Positions 8,935 through 17,529 of a stretch of 64,000 bases of DNA are shown here, in pieces. Every line of letters begins with the position of its first letter. Position 1 is the first letter of the stretch. The stretch lies in assembly GCA_963837155.1 (NCBI GenBank), contig CAWIMB010000002.1:3162001-3226000 (forward strand). The letters are read 5' to 3'. Made by a program: the position numbers and the translations under genes. The DNA comes from DASQHW01 sp963837155. GTDB taxonomy: Bacteria > Actinomycetota > Acidimicrobiia > IMCC26256 > PALSA-610. A model generated the notes under the pieces. The model was not told where the DNA came from. It was given only the letters and a program-made list of their open reading frames with translations, and did not search any database.

Positions 8935-9711
8935 TCAGGGCCGGGCGGTCGGGAAGTCGTCCGGCCGCACGGCGGCGTCGGTGCCGCCGTCGACGAACAC
9001 CACCGACCCGCAAAAGAAGGTGGCGTCGGGCGACAGGAGATACGCGAGCAGGCTTGCGATCTCCTCCGGACGGCCCGGGCGGCCGATCGGCACCGGGAAC
9101 ACGTCGGGGATCGAGAAGATGAAGTCCATGTCGTTCTTCGTCATCGGTGTCTCGGTGACACCGGGCGCGATCGCGTTCAGCCGGATGCCGGCGCCGATCC
9201 ACTCCGGCCCGGCCGCGTGGCGCCGGACCCAGCGCGCGAGCGCGAGCTTTGACGCCGGATAGAGCGCGTGCTTCGGCGCGTCCAACGCTGCCGCGCACGC
9301 CGCGTCTTCGTCGCCGGCCAGGATCGCGTCGACGAGCTCCGCGGGCAACGCTGGTGTCGTCGTCGTCGAGTTCGAGCTGATTGCTACCGCCGAGGCGTCG
9401 CGGCCGCGGGCGAGCAGCGGTCGGAGCCCCTCGAGCGTGGCGATCGCACCGAAGTAGTTGATCGAGAGCACAACCGGCTCGTCGCCCATCACTCCCGCAC
9501 CGGCGACGACGCCGTCGAGCACACCGTCGCACGCGTGCGTCACCGCGTCGATCATGCCGGCGCGACCGGCGGCCGTCGAGAGGTCGGCGATCACCTCCGC
9601 GTCGCGTATGTCGACACCGATGACGCGTGCGCCTTCATTTTCGAGCCGGTGCCGAGTTGCGGCACCGATCCCGCCTGCCGAGCCGGTGATCGCGATGGTG
9701 CGCGCGCTCAT
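8935..9711 (-). CDS. short-chain dehydrogenase/reductase
   Basis: SDR of 258 residues with the Rossmann motif TGSAGGIGAAT near residues 9-19. The catalytic Tyr-Lys is YPASKLALARW, and the C-terminal cofactor region reads RLNAIAPGVTETPM. It resembles 3-alpha-hydroxysteroid dehydrogenase-type SDRs, whose NAG motif is altered (here VAGAGVMG). ATG 9711 overlaps the stop of the upstream gene (ATGA), so translation is coupled. Substrate unknown. Confidence 0.87.
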   Translation of the reverse strand: MSARTIAITGSAGGIGAATRHRLENEGARVIGVDIRDAEVIADLSTAAGRAGMIDAVTHACDGVLDGVVAGAGVMGDEPVVLSINYFGAIATLEGLRPLLARGRDASAVAISSNSTTTTPALPAELVDAILAGDEDAACAAALDAPKHALYPASKLALARWVRRHAAGPEWIGAGIRLNAIAPGVTETPMTKNDMDFIFSIPDVFPVPIGRPGRPEEIASLLAYLLSPDATFFCGSVVFVDGGTDAAVRPDDFPTARP

Positions 9712-10337
9712 CGTGGATCCGGACGATCGACATACCAGTGCCGTGCAGTCGTGCACAGCCAGCCATCGCTGTACGGCGTGAACCCGAAGCGTGTAATCGT
9801 CCGTTGCATGCCTTCTTGGTCGCCGTAGAGCACATCGACGCCGAAGCGCCTCGGGTGCTCGAGGATGTCGAGCATCGCGGCGCGCTCGGGGTCGTCTGCC
9901 TCGCGGATGGCGCCCTGCCAGAACCCGTTGTCGCCGGCCGCGATGTAGAGGTCACGCGTCAGGCGCCGGAACTCGTTTGGCGGGAGCGGATCCTGGTTGA
10001 TGTACACATCGTCCGTGCGCAGGCTCCACGCGTGCAGCAGCGCGAGCCCGGTGCCCGCATTGCGCAGGGCAATCGCCATGTAGATGATGCCGTTCTCCTC
10101 CTCGAGCGCCCCATGGCCGCCGCTTGCCTTGGTCAGGTGCTCGTCCTGCCACGTCACCTTCTCGACCGGGTCTCCGAAGCGGGCGGTGAGCAGCAACGGT
10201 CGTATACCAGCGAGCAGCGCCTCTTCGGCGACGCGGGCGGCACGGTTTGCGGAGCGGACCGACGCGAACGTCGCCATCGCGAGCACGAGCGTGCCACCGG
10301 CAGTCGCAAGCGATGAGATCGTCGTCCAGTCGGCCAT
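9708..10337 (-). CDS. hypothetical protein with N-terminal membrane anchor
   Basis: A 209-residue protein I do not recognise as a named family. Residues ~7-25 (ISSLATAGGTLVLAMATFAS) form one membrane segment, followed by a basic/Ala-rich stretch and a soluble domain with IALRNAGTGLALLHAW, resembling the fold of other small DUFs that begin WxxxSxxATxxG. ATG 10337. It is coupled to the SDR downstream and divergent from the maleylpyruvate-isomerase-like gene with 43 bases between. Function unknown. Confidence 0.6.
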   Translation of the reverse strand: MADWTTISSLATAGGTLVLAMATFASVRSANRAARVAEEALLAGIRPLLLTARFGDPVEKVTWQDEHLTKASGGHGALEEENGIIYMAIALRNAGTGLALLHAWSLRTDDVYINQDPLPPNEFRRLTRDLYIAAGDNGFWQGAIREADDPERAAMLDILEHPRRFGVDVLYGDQEGMQRTITRFGFTPYSDGWLCTTARHWYVDRPDPR

Positions 10338-10380
10338 CCTTCCGCCGAGGCTATGGCACGCCTCGTGCAACAATCTCGTT

Positions 10381-10943
10381 GTGCCGGAGCTGGTCGCGCA
10401 CCACCGCATTGCGAGTGACGGCTTCGCGCGGGTCGCGCACGCAGTGACGCCCGAGCAGTGGTCGGCGCCGACGCCGTGCACCGAGTGGAACACGCGCGAC
10501 CTCGTCGAGCACGTGATCGGGTTCCACGAGTTCCTGTTGTTGCGGCCACTCGGCGTGCGCGCGCACCGGCCACGCGAGGATCCCGCCGCCCGTTGGGACG
10601 CGACCGCAGGCGCTCTGTTCGACGCCCTCAGTGTCGACGGGTACTCGACAGTGCCACTGAGCTTCCGGGTGGTGGGCAGAGCACACCCCGCCAGATGCTC
10701 GGCGCCCTGACGACCGACGTGCTCGTACACACATGGGATCTGGCGCGCGCCATTGACGCGGATCCCGCGTTGGACGCCGGGTTGTGCGACAGTGCGTACG
10801 CGGCAGCACGCGGCGCACACTTTGCGCGCGGCGAAGGCACGATCGGACCCGAAGTCGCCGTGAGCGACGACGCCGATGCGGTCACCAAGCTGATCGCGTT
10901 CTACGGTCGCGATCCCTCCTGGACGCCGCCGCGGCCCTCATAG
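10381..10943 (+). CDS. TIGR03086-like (mycothiol maleylpyruvate isomerase N-terminal) protein, frameshifted
   Basis: Small DinB/MDMPI-fold protein of ~188 codons from GTG 10381. The N-terminal part has PCTEWNTRDLVEHVIG, the metal-site helix of this family. The C-terminal part has STPRQMLGALTTDVLVHTWDLARA, with the family HTWDLA motif, but in another frame. Adding one G to the GGG run near 10643 joins them as DGVLDSATELPGGGQ, so a homopolymer deletion is the likely cause. Members bind a metal and use or resemble mycothiol-dependent enzymes. Twelve bases upstream of the beta-lactamase-fold gene. Confidence 0.78.
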
Positions 10944-10955
10944 GAGACTCGCCCA

Positions 10956-12011
10956 GTGAGCATCTCTGAGCTTTGCGACGGCGCCGAAGCGCTCGTCGAG
11001 ACTGGCAGGACACCCGCATGCCAGGTCGCGGTCGCCCGCGACAACGAGTTGTTGTGCTTCGAGTCGTTCGGCGCCGCGACAAACGACACCCGCTTCTGCG
11101 TGTTCTCGGCCACGAAACCGATCGTCGCGTCCGCGGTGTGGCTGCTGATCGGCGACGGACTGCTCGACATCGCGCGACCGGTCGCCCATTACGTCCCGGA
11201 GTTCGCGACCAACGGCAAGGAAGCTGTCACCGTCGAGCAAGTGCTGCTGCACACCGCGGGTTTCCCGCACGCCAAGATGGACGTGATCGAAGGCGCCGAC
11301 ACCGTCACGCGCGTCAAGCGTTTTACGGAGTGGGAGCTCGAATGGGAGCCGGGGACGCGATTCGAGTATCACGGACTCTCCGCGCACTGGGTGCTCGCCG
11401 AGCTGATCGAGCGGCTTTCGGGTGAAGGTGACGACTTCCGCGACGTCATCGAGCGGCGAATCTGCGAACCGCTGGGCCTGCCGCGCCTGCTCGGCATCCC
11501 TGAAGAAGAACAAGGTGACATCGCCGATGGCGTCCTGATTGGCGAACCATCGGAAACCGACTTGATCGACCCGGTCACACTCAACGTTCCGGCGGTGCGC
11601 GCGGCGGGCGTGCCCGGCGGCGGCGCATTCATGACCGCGTCGACGATGGCGCGCTTCTACCAGGCCGTGCTGCACAATCGCGATGGCCTCTGGGACGCCG
11701 GCGTGCTGATCGACGCCACGACGAACATCCGGTGCACGTACCCGGATCCGCTGATGAACGTCGCGTGCAATCGCTCGATCGGGCTCGTGCTGGCCGGCGA
11801 CGACGGGCTCCATCAATTTCGCTATGCGATGTTCGGCAACGGGAACTCGCCGGGCGCGTTCGGACACGGGGGCGCGTACTCGCAAGTTGCGTGGGCCGAC
11901 CCTGCCACCGGCATCTCGTTCGCGTTCGTCAAGAATGGCTTGCAAACCGACCTGCTCGCCGACACGCTCACGGTGCTGCCACTCTCCGATCTCGCTGCGA
12001 CACTTACCTAA
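10956..12011 (+). CDS. serine hydrolase, beta-lactamase (class C/esterase) family
   Basis: Penicillin-binding-fold hydrolase of 351 residues, starting at GTG 10956. The active-site SxxK is SATK at about residue 50; the second motif is YHGLSAHW where YxN is usual, and the third is HGG near residue 305 (FGHGGAYSQ). This pattern fits class C-like esterases and actinobacterial lipid-ester hydrolases rather than true beta-lactamases. No signal peptide is seen, so it is probably cytoplasmic. It lies 18 bases before the nitronate monooxygenase. Confidence 0.86.
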   Translation: MSISELCDGAEALVETGRTPACQVAVARDNELLCFESFGAATNDTRFCVFSATKPIVASAVWLLIGDGLLDIARPVAHYVPEFATNGKEAVTVEQVLLHTAGFPHAKMDVIEGADTVTRVKRFTEWELEWEPGTRFEYHGLSAHWVLAELIERLSGEGDDFRDVIERRICEPLGLPRLLGIPEEEQGDIADGVLIGEPSETDLIDPVTLNVPAVRAAGVPGGGAFMTASTMARFYQAVLHNRDGLWDAGVLIDATTNIRCTYPDPLMNVACNRSIGLVLAGDDGLHQFRYAMFGNGNSPGAFGHGGAYSQVAWADPATGISFAFVKNGLQTDLLADTLTVLPLSDLAATLT

Positions 12012-12029
12012 CACAAGAGGATCTCGCCC

Positions 12030-13148
12030 GTGCGTACACCGATTGCCGAAAAGCTCGATATCGAGTTTCCGATCTTCGCGTTCTCTCATTGCCGCGACGT
12101 CATTGCCGCTGTGAGCCGCGCCGGCGGTTTTGGTGTGCTCGGCGCACTCGCGTTCACGCCCGAGGAGCTCGAGATAGAGCTGAATTGGATCGACGAGCAC
12201 GTCGACGGCAAGCCGTACGGCGTCGACATCGTGATGCCGATGAAATATGTCGGCAAGGGCGGCGGGAGCGAAGCCAGCTTTGGCAACCTCGACGCGATGA
12301 TCCCGCAATCGCATCGCCACTTCGTGGAGCAGTTGCTCGAACGGCATCACATTCCCGAGTTGCCGCCCGACCTCGAGACCGGCACCGTCAAGGCCGCGGG
12401 ACTGAACGTCGACGAGGAAGCACCGGGGCAGGTCGAGGTATCGCTCGCGCACAAGGGCGTGAAGATGCTCGTGAACGCGCTCGGCCCGCCTCCACCCGAG
12501 ATCGTGCAGCTCGTCCACGACCACGGTCTCCTCGTCGGCGCGCTGGTGGGCGCAAAGCAGCACGCCGAGCGGCAGGTCGCGATAGGTGTCGACGTGATCG
12601 TCGCCCAGGGCACCGAAGCCGGCGGGCACTGCGGCGAGATCTCGACGATGGTGCTCATCCCCGAAGTGGTCGACGCGGTCGGGCCCGACGTGCCGGTGCT
12701 TGCGGCCGGTGGCATCGCAACCGGGCGACAGATGACCGCCGCGCTCGCCCTCGGCGCCCAGGGTGTGTGGACAGGATCGATGTGGTTGACGGTCGCGGAG
12801 GCGAACACGTCGCCGGTCATCATGGAGCGGTTGCTCGGCGCAACGTCGCGCGACACCGTTCGTTCGCGCGCGTACACGGGCAAGCCCGCACGTCAGCTTC
12901 GCAGCGCGTGGACGGAAGCGTTCGACGATCCGGAGGGGCCGGGCACGCTGCCAATGCCGCTGCAAGGCATCCTCCACCAGGAGGCCGCGCGCCGGTTCAT
13001 GCGCGTGAACAACAAGGAGCTGACCGGCTTCCCCGTCGGCCAGATCGTCGGCCGGCTCAATCAGGTGCGCCCAACCCGCGACGTCATGTACGACATGGTC
13101 GAGGAGTGGATTGCGACCACCGAACGCCTCAACACCCTGCTCGGCTGA
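12030..13148 (+). CDS. nitronate monooxygenase family protein
   Basis: FMN-dependent TIM-barrel protein of 372 residues. The FMN phosphate-binding segments AAGGIATGRQ and GAQGVWTGS, and the QGTEAGGHCG motif around residue 195 (the His is the usual catalytic base position), are all present. The N terminus (PIFAFSHCRDVIAAVS) fits class I nitronate monooxygenases, which oxidise propionate 3-nitronate. GTG 12030 start. It is last in a same-strand run and is followed by a strong hairpin. Confidence 0.86.
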   Translation: MRTPIAEKLDIEFPIFAFSHCRDVIAAVSRAGGFGVLGALAFTPEELEIELNWIDEHVDGKPYGVDIVMPMKYVGKGGGSEASFGNLDAMIPQSHRHFVEQLLERHHIPELPPDLETGTVKAAGLNVDEEAPGQVEVSLAHKGVKMLVNALGPPPPEIVQLVHDHGLLVGALVGAKQHAERQVAIGVDVIVAQGTEAGGHCGEISTMVLIPEVVDAVGPDVPVLAAGGIATGRQMTAALALGAQGVWTGSMWLTVAEANTSPVIMERLLGATSRDTVRSRAYTGKPARQLRSAWTEAFDDPEGPGTLPMPLQGILHQEAARRFMRVNNKELTGFPVGQIVGRLNQVRPTRDVMYDMVEEWIATTERLNTLLG

Positions 13149-13161
13149 CCCGCTTTCCTGG

Positions 13162-13200
13162 GGCGTGTGTGAAGCTCGAAAATCGAGCTCCACACACGCC
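13162..13200. terminator. bidirectional terminator-like hairpin
   Basis: Nearly perfect inverted repeat between convergent genes: an outer 10-bp stem GGCGTGTGTG/CACACACGCC, one A-C mismatch, an inner 7-bp stem AGCTCGA/TCGAGCT and an AAA loop. It lies 13 bases after the plus-strand stop and 3 bases before the minus-strand stop. There is no T run, as is common for high-GC actinobacteria. Confidence 0.8.
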
Positions 13201-13202
13201 TC

Positions 13203-13688
13203 CTACATAGCGGGCAAACCGAGCTTGCGGTGGTCCCACGTCACGGTCTTGTCGACGAGCAGCTTCACCACCACGCGCTTGCGGAGCATGGTCTCGACGA
13301 ACGGTTTCATCTCTTCGGTGTACGGCGCGTTGTAGCGCTCGAACACGCTGACACCAAGCTCCCAGATACGGTCGGGTTCTTCGACGATCTCACCGGTACC
13401 CACGAGCGAGACACCGCGCAGCTGGTCGTAGCTCTCGCCGGCCTCGACCAAACACGTGAGCCGCGGGTCGCGCCGCAGGTTCTGCACCTTCTGCGACTTG
13501 GCCTTGGTCTCGAACGCCACCGCACCCTCGAGGAACCCGTACCACATCGCGACCGAGTGAATGCTGCCGTCGGGCGAGATCGTCGACATCGTCATCGAAT
13601 GCCGCTCCCGTATGAACGCGTCAACTTCCTCGGGCGTCATCTTGATCAGTCCGCGCTGGTTCACACCGGCGCCCATTGGATTCGTCAT
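13203..13688 (-). CDS. PPOX-class F420-dependent/pyridoxamine-oxidase-like protein
   Basis: Split-barrel flavin or F420-binding protein of 161 residues. The typical N-terminal MTPEEVDAFIRERHSMTMST and SVAMWYGFLEGAVAFET strands are followed by NLRRDPRLTCLVEAG, the cofactor-binding signature of this class. ATG 13688 was chosen; an upstream in-frame start would extend into the divergent gene's leader. Divergent from the hydratase at 13715 by 26 bases. The reaction is unknown; relatives reduce unsaturated substrates with F420H2. Confidence 0.83.
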   Translation of the reverse strand: MTNPMGAGVNQRGLIKMTPEEVDAFIRERHSMTMSTISPDGSIHSVAMWYGFLEGAVAFETKAKSQKVQNLRRDPRLTCLVEAGESYDQLRGVSLVGTGEIVEEPDRIWELGVSVFERYNAPYTEEMKPFVETMLRKRVVVKLLVDKTVTWDHRKLGLPAM

Positions 13689-13714
13689 GGCGCCGAGCCT
13701 AGGTTGCACGGCCT

Positions 13715-14495
13715 ATGGCAGGCACGGTGCGGCTCGACGTCGATGGCCCGATCGCGACGATCACCAACGACAACCAGGAAAAGCACAACGCGTTCGACGA
13801 CGACATGGACATGCAGCTGTTCGAGATCCTCGACCAGCTCGCGCATCGGCGCGACATACGTGCGGTGATCTGGCGAGGCGAGGGCAAGTCGTTCTCGTCG
13901 GGACGCGATGTCGGCTCGATCGGCAACTTGAAGGTGCCGCTCTCCCACCACGAGCTGATGCGACGCGGCCATCGCGGCATCCAGCGGGTGTGGGACATCG
14001 ACGCGCCCGTGATCGTCGCTTGTAAGGGCTGGGTCATGGGCGGCTCGTTCCAGCGGGCGCTGCTCTGCGACATCCGGGTCGCCGGCGAGGGCACGCGATT
14101 CCGCCTCCCCGAAGTTGCGTACGGCGTGATCCCCGACACCGGCGGGGTCGCGGTGCTCTACGAGATGTGTGGCCACGGACTGGTGAGCGACATGGTGTTG
14201 ACCGGCCGGATCCTGACGGCCGACGAAGCGCTCACGCACGGCATCGTGTCGCGCGTCGTCGCCGATCGCCAGCTCGACATCGCGGTGCGGGAGATGGCGG
14301 AACAGATCGCAGCCGCGCCCGCGGTCACAGTCAAAATGGCGCGTGAGGTGATCAAGCACCTCGCGCAACCGCAGATCCACGCGTCGATGAACGACGAGAT
14401 GATTTACCAGACGTTCATCAATCGCAGCGACGACTTCGCGGAGATGCGCGCCGCCGCGCGCCGAGGAGCGGGCACCGGACTACAAGGGGAGCTGA
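13715..14495 (+). CDS. enoyl-CoA hydratase (frameshifted near its end)
   Basis: Crotonase-fold protein of ~260 residues from ATG 13715. It shows FSSGRDVGS and the oxyanion segment KGWVMGGSF, then the EVAYGVIPDTGG loop. Near 14447-14462 one extra base in a GCC/GCG run shifts the frame. Corrected, the gene ends RAEERAPDYKGS-stop at 14493-14495, the standard terminus of actinobacterial hydratases. The uncorrected frame runs on into the next gene and mimics a fusion. Likely an indel error. Confidence 0.85.
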
Positions 14496-14497
14496 GC

Positions 14498-15391
14498 GTG
14501 GCTGACGACGGATTGATCGGACTCCCTGCACCCCCGCCGGTGGGCGCAAGCGCGCTGCCACGCGGCACCTTCGAGAACGTCGCGGTCGTTGTCACCGGCG
14601 GCGGGACCGGGCTCGGGAAGGCCATCGCGGCCGAGTTCGCGCGGCTCGGCGCGTCGATGGTGATCGCGAGCCGCAAGCCCGAGCACTTGCACGCGGCGGA
14701 AGCCGCAATCACCGAGATCGGCGCACCCGTGCTCACCGTGCAATGCGACATCCGCGACGCCGATCAGATCAGCAACGCCTTCGACGAGGCCGAAGCGCGG
14801 TTCGGCCTCCCGGGTGTGCTCGTCAACAACGCGGCTGCCAATTTCCCCGTCCCGGCCGAGGACATGTCGCCGAACGCGTGGCGCACGGTTGTCGACATCA
14901 CGCTGAATGGCACGTTCTTGTGCTGTCGCGAGTTCGGCCGCCGCCACATCGCCGCCCGGACGAGCGGGGCGATCGTGAACGTCGGCGCGTCCTACGCGTG
15001 GACGGGCGGCCCCGGGTTCGTGCACTCGGCCGCGGCCAAGGCGGGCGTGAAGAACCTCACCGAGTCGCTCGCGGTGGAGTGGGGCCCGTACGGCATCCAG
15101 GTCAACGGGCTCGTGCCCGGGCTGTTCCCGCACGAGGACATGACCGCCGACATCCAAGGCAACCTCGACCGCACCTCCGACAAGGATGCGTGCCAGCCCG
15201 CGCTCCGCGTCGGTCAGCGTCAAGAGCTCGGCTGGGCTGCAACGTTTCTCGCGTCGCCCTACGCGCGCTTCATCTCGGGCCACACGCTGGTGGTCGACGG
15301 CGCGAACTGGCAACGGCGCACACTCACCAACCCGCCCGTCGTCACGGTGCGGGAGCAGATGGGCCGGGGCCCGTTCGAGCCGAGTACCTAG
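14498..15391 (+). CDS. SDR, 2,4-dienoyl-CoA reductase-like
   Basis: SDR of ~297 residues starting at GTG 14498, two bases after the hydratase stop. It has the VVVTGGGTGLGKAIA nucleotide motif, the NNAAANF motif in place of NNAG, and a catalytic region where the expected Tyr-x-x-x-Lys appears as HSAAAKAGV (Tyr absent). Loss of that Tyr and the Asn-rich motif are features of 2,4-dienoyl-CoA reductases. With the upstream hydratase it fits oxidation of unsaturated acyl chains. Its TAG stop overlaps that of the convergent gene (CTAG). Confidence 0.85.
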   Translation: MADDGLIGLPAPPPVGASALPRGTFENVAVVVTGGGTGLGKAIAAEFARLGASMVIASRKPEHLHAAEAAITEIGAPVLTVQCDIRDADQISNAFDEAEARFGLPGVLVNNAAANFPVPAEDMSPNAWRTVVDITLNGTFLCCREFGRRHIAARTSGAIVNVGASYAWTGGPGFVHSAAAKAGVKNLTESLAVEWGPYGIQVNGLVPGLFPHEDMTADIQGNLDRTSDKDACQPALRVGQRQELGWAATFLASPYARFISGHTLVVDGANWQRRTLTNPPVVTVREQMGRGPFEPST

Positions 15392-15705
15392 ACCGCGGCC
15401 AGTCGCGCGGTCTTGCGCAGGTTGTAGTTCGTGAACACCGCTTGCGCGGCCAACGCGAGCACGATGCCGAGCATGATCGGATGCATCTGACTCGCGATCG
15501 ACAACGCGATGAAGAGGCCGGGCACGAACCAGATCCAGAACAACCGCGCCCACGGCCGCTGCCGTTGGAAACGCGCGTACTCACCGGCGAGCGCCGCGAG
15601 CCGCGGCTCGTCGATCGGCCGGCCGAGACGGACGAGCCGGCGCAGCCGCCGGCGCTCCATCGGTTCGAGGTGATTCCACTCGTCGACAAACGTCATGGGG
15701 CGCAT
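15388..15705 (-). CDS. small two-TM membrane protein
   Basis: A ~105-residue protein of no recognised family. The soluble N-terminal helix (HLEPMERRRLRRLVRLG) is rich in Arg. Two hydrophobic segments follow, about 60-78 (LFWIWFVPGLFIALSIAS) and 80-98 (MHPIMLGIVLALAAQAVF). Start either ATG 15705 or ATG 15696; neither has a strong ribosome binding site. It is convergent with the SDR, sharing stop bases, and 197 bases divergent from amt. Confidence 0.6.
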   Translation of the reverse strand: MRPMTFVDEWNHLEPMERRRLRRLVRLGRPIDEPRLAALAGEYARFQRQRPWARLFWIWFVPGLFIALSIASQMHPIMLGIVLALAAQAVFTNYNLRKTARLAAV

Positions 15706-15890
15706 CGTCGCACGGCCACGCGGTGAAGAGAACCGTCGTAACACTCAGTTCACAATGTCGACGCACACCCGGTACACAACCGCCGATTCCGTCAGCATCC
15801 CGTCAGCAACTCGGTGGTTGACCGAAACATCCCAGAGACTTCTGCGAAATCGACTACTCGTACCGTCGCCGAAACCGTTCACTACACAGC

Positions 15891-15902
15891 GGAGGAGGCA
15901 AG
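15891..15902 (+). promoter_or_regulatory. strong ribosome binding site of amt
   Basis: GGAGGAGG at 15891-15898, a near-complete anti-Shine-Dalgarno match, sits 4 bases before GTG 15903 and fixes the amt start. The 150 bases before it form the only intergenic space upstream of amt, so its promoter should lie there. No convincing -10/-35 pair was recognised. Confidence 0.6.
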
Positions 15903-17459
15903 GTGCGTCATCGAGGTCTGATGCGCGTCGCAGCCGTGTCGGTGCTGGTACCTGTGATCCTCGTGCTCCTTTCGAGCGTGGCGTTCGCAAGCAACATCGA
16001 TGCCGGCGGTACAACGACCGAGGAGCTCTCGCACACCGACATCAGCCTGAACTTGCTTTGGGTCGTGATCGGCGCGGTGCTCGTCATCTTCATGCAGGCG
16101 GGCTTCGCGCTCGTGGAAACCGGGTTCTGCCGGGCGAAGCATGCGGCGCACGTCGTGTCGACGAACTTCGCGATCTTCGGCCTCGGGTTCGTCGCCTACT
16201 ACGTCGTCGGCTACGCGCTGATGTTCGGGGGCTTCTCGGCATCGGCGATCGGGCTCAATGCGGCGGGAGGCGCGTACGCGACACTGATCGGCTCCGGGAA
16301 TTGGGTCTTCCTCTGGAAGGGCGGCTTCTTCCTCCAGGGCCACGGCTACGACGTCAGCGCCGCCGCGTTCTTCTTGTACATGGTTGCGTTCATGGACACG
16401 ACCGCCACGATCCCGACCGGCGCGATGGCCGAGCGGTGGAAGTGGAACAGCTTCGCGATGTGGGGCTTGTTCTGCGGAGCGATCTACTACCCGCTCTTCG
16501 GTGCGTGGACGTGGGGCGGCGGTTGGCTCTCCAAGCTCGGTGAGAGCGCGAGCATGGGCAACGGCTACGTCGACTTCGCCGGCTCGGGTGTCGTGCACAT
16601 GATGGGCGGTGTCGCGGGCCTCGCGGGCGCGCTCGTGCTCGGACCACGGATCGGCAAGTACGGACCCGACGGGAAACCGCGCACCCTGGCCGGGCATCAC
16701 ATACCGATGGCCATGCTCGGGACGTTCATCTTGTTGTTCGGATGGTTCGGGTTCAACGCGGCGTCGACGTTTGCTGCCACCGATCACCGGTTCGCGCTCG
16801 TGGCCGCCAACACCGCGATCGCGGCTGCGTTCGGTGCGGTCATCGCGATGGTGTGGACGCAGTTGCGAACACCGAAGCACCAACCTGATCCGGGAATGAT
16901 GGCCAACGGCATGCTTGCAGGGTTGGTGGGAATCACCGCCCCCTGCGCGTTCGTCCAACCCTTCGGCGCCGCGATCGTCGGCATCGTCGCCGGCGTGATC
17001 GTCGTCGAGTCCGTGTGGTTCTTCGAGAAGCGCGGCGTCGACGACCCGGTCGGCGCGATCTCGGTGCACGGAGTGTGCGGCGCCTGGGGTGTGCTCTCGG
17101 TGGGATTGCTGGCCGACGGCAGCTACGGCGACGGCTGGAACGGCACCACCGGCACGGTCACCGGCTTGTTCTACGGCGGGGGTGGCGGTCAGCTCGCGGC
17201 CCAGCTGATGGGCGTGCTCACGATCGCGATCGTGATGGGCGGCATCGCCTACGCGTTCTTCGCCATCCAGAACACGCTCACCAAGGGCGGCATCCGCCCG
17301 ACCCGCGAGGTCGAGCTGCAAGGCGTCGACCTTCCGGAGATGGGCGTGCTCGCCTATCCGTCGTTCTACGGCTCGAACCCGCACGTGGAGATGCCGACCG
17401 ACGACGGCTTGGTCGAGCTTCCGGAACCGGAGCCGGTCGGCCAAGAGCATTCGCGCTGA
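15903..17459 (+). CDS. amt: ammonium transporter (Amt family)
   Basis: Inner-membrane ammonium channel of 518 residues with an N-terminal signal-like segment (VPVILVLLSSVAFA) and 11 membrane helices. Pore signatures are intact: FVETGF-like VLVIFMQAGFALVETGF, MDTTATIPTGAMAER in the periplasmic half, and the twin histidines in GSGVVHMMGGVAG and ISVHGVCGAWG. The C-terminal tail (from ~450) is longer than in E. coli AmtB, and no PII (glnK) gene follows. It is followed by a strong hairpin, then a winged-helix gene and an antiporter with a GlnD-like module, which suggests a nitrogen-related locus. Confidence 0.95.
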   Translation: MRHRGLMRVAAVSVLVPVILVLLSSVAFASNIDAGGTTTEELSHTDISLNLLWVVIGAVLVIFMQAGFALVETGFCRAKHAAHVVSTNFAIFGLGFVAYYVVGYALMFGGFSASAIGLNAAGGAYATLIGSGNWVFLWKGGFFLQGHGYDVSAAAFFLYMVAFMDTTATIPTGAMAERWKWNSFAMWGLFCGAIYYPLFGAWTWGGGWLSKLGESASMGNGYVDFAGSGVVHMMGGVAGLAGALVLGPRIGKYGPDGKPRTLAGHHIPMAMLGTFILLFGWFGFNAASTFAATDHRFALVAANTAIAAAFGAVIAMVWTQLRTPKHQPDPGMMANGMLAGLVGITAPCAFVQPFGAAIVGIVAGVIVVESVWFFEKRGVDDPVGAISVHGVCGAWGVLSVGLLADGSYGDGWNGTTGTVTGLFYGGGGGQLAAQLMGVLTIAIVMGGIAYAFFAIQNTLTKGGIRPTREVELQGVDLPEMGVLAYPSFYGSNPHVEMPTDDGLVELPEPEPVGQEHSR

Positions 17460-17470
17460 CCGACGACGAT

Positions 17471-17512
17471 GCCGAGGCGGGGACGCTCGACGAGGAGCGT
17501 CCCCGCCTCGGC
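17471..17512 (+). terminator. 18-bp perfect hairpin after amt
   Basis: A perfect 18-bp inverted repeat (17471-17488 with 17495-17512) and a 6-base GACGAG loop begins 12 bases after the amt stop. There is no U tract. Most likely a terminator or mRNA-stabilising hairpin separating amt from the regulator gene, which starts 17 bases downstream. Confidence 0.8.
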
Positions 17513-17529
17513 GTCACGAAGGAGGGCAC

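Noticed and set aside
10938..13193. Long minus-strand open frame opposite the beta-lactamase and nitronate monooxygenase genes.
   Set aside because: Arg/His-rich, without any family motif, and antisense to two well-supported genes; long antisense frames are common at this GC content.
13715..15391. Apparent fusion of enoyl-CoA hydratase and SDR (one 558-residue frame).
   Set aside because: One extra base near 14455 makes the frame run on. In the alternate frame the hydratase ends with a normal APDYKGS-stop at 14495, and the SDR has its own GTG at 14498, so these are two adjacent genes.
15855..15885. Possible GlnR-type box upstream of amt (GTACC, six bases, GAAAC).
   Set aside because: Only one half fits and with a mismatch; the second half-site expected downstream is absent.
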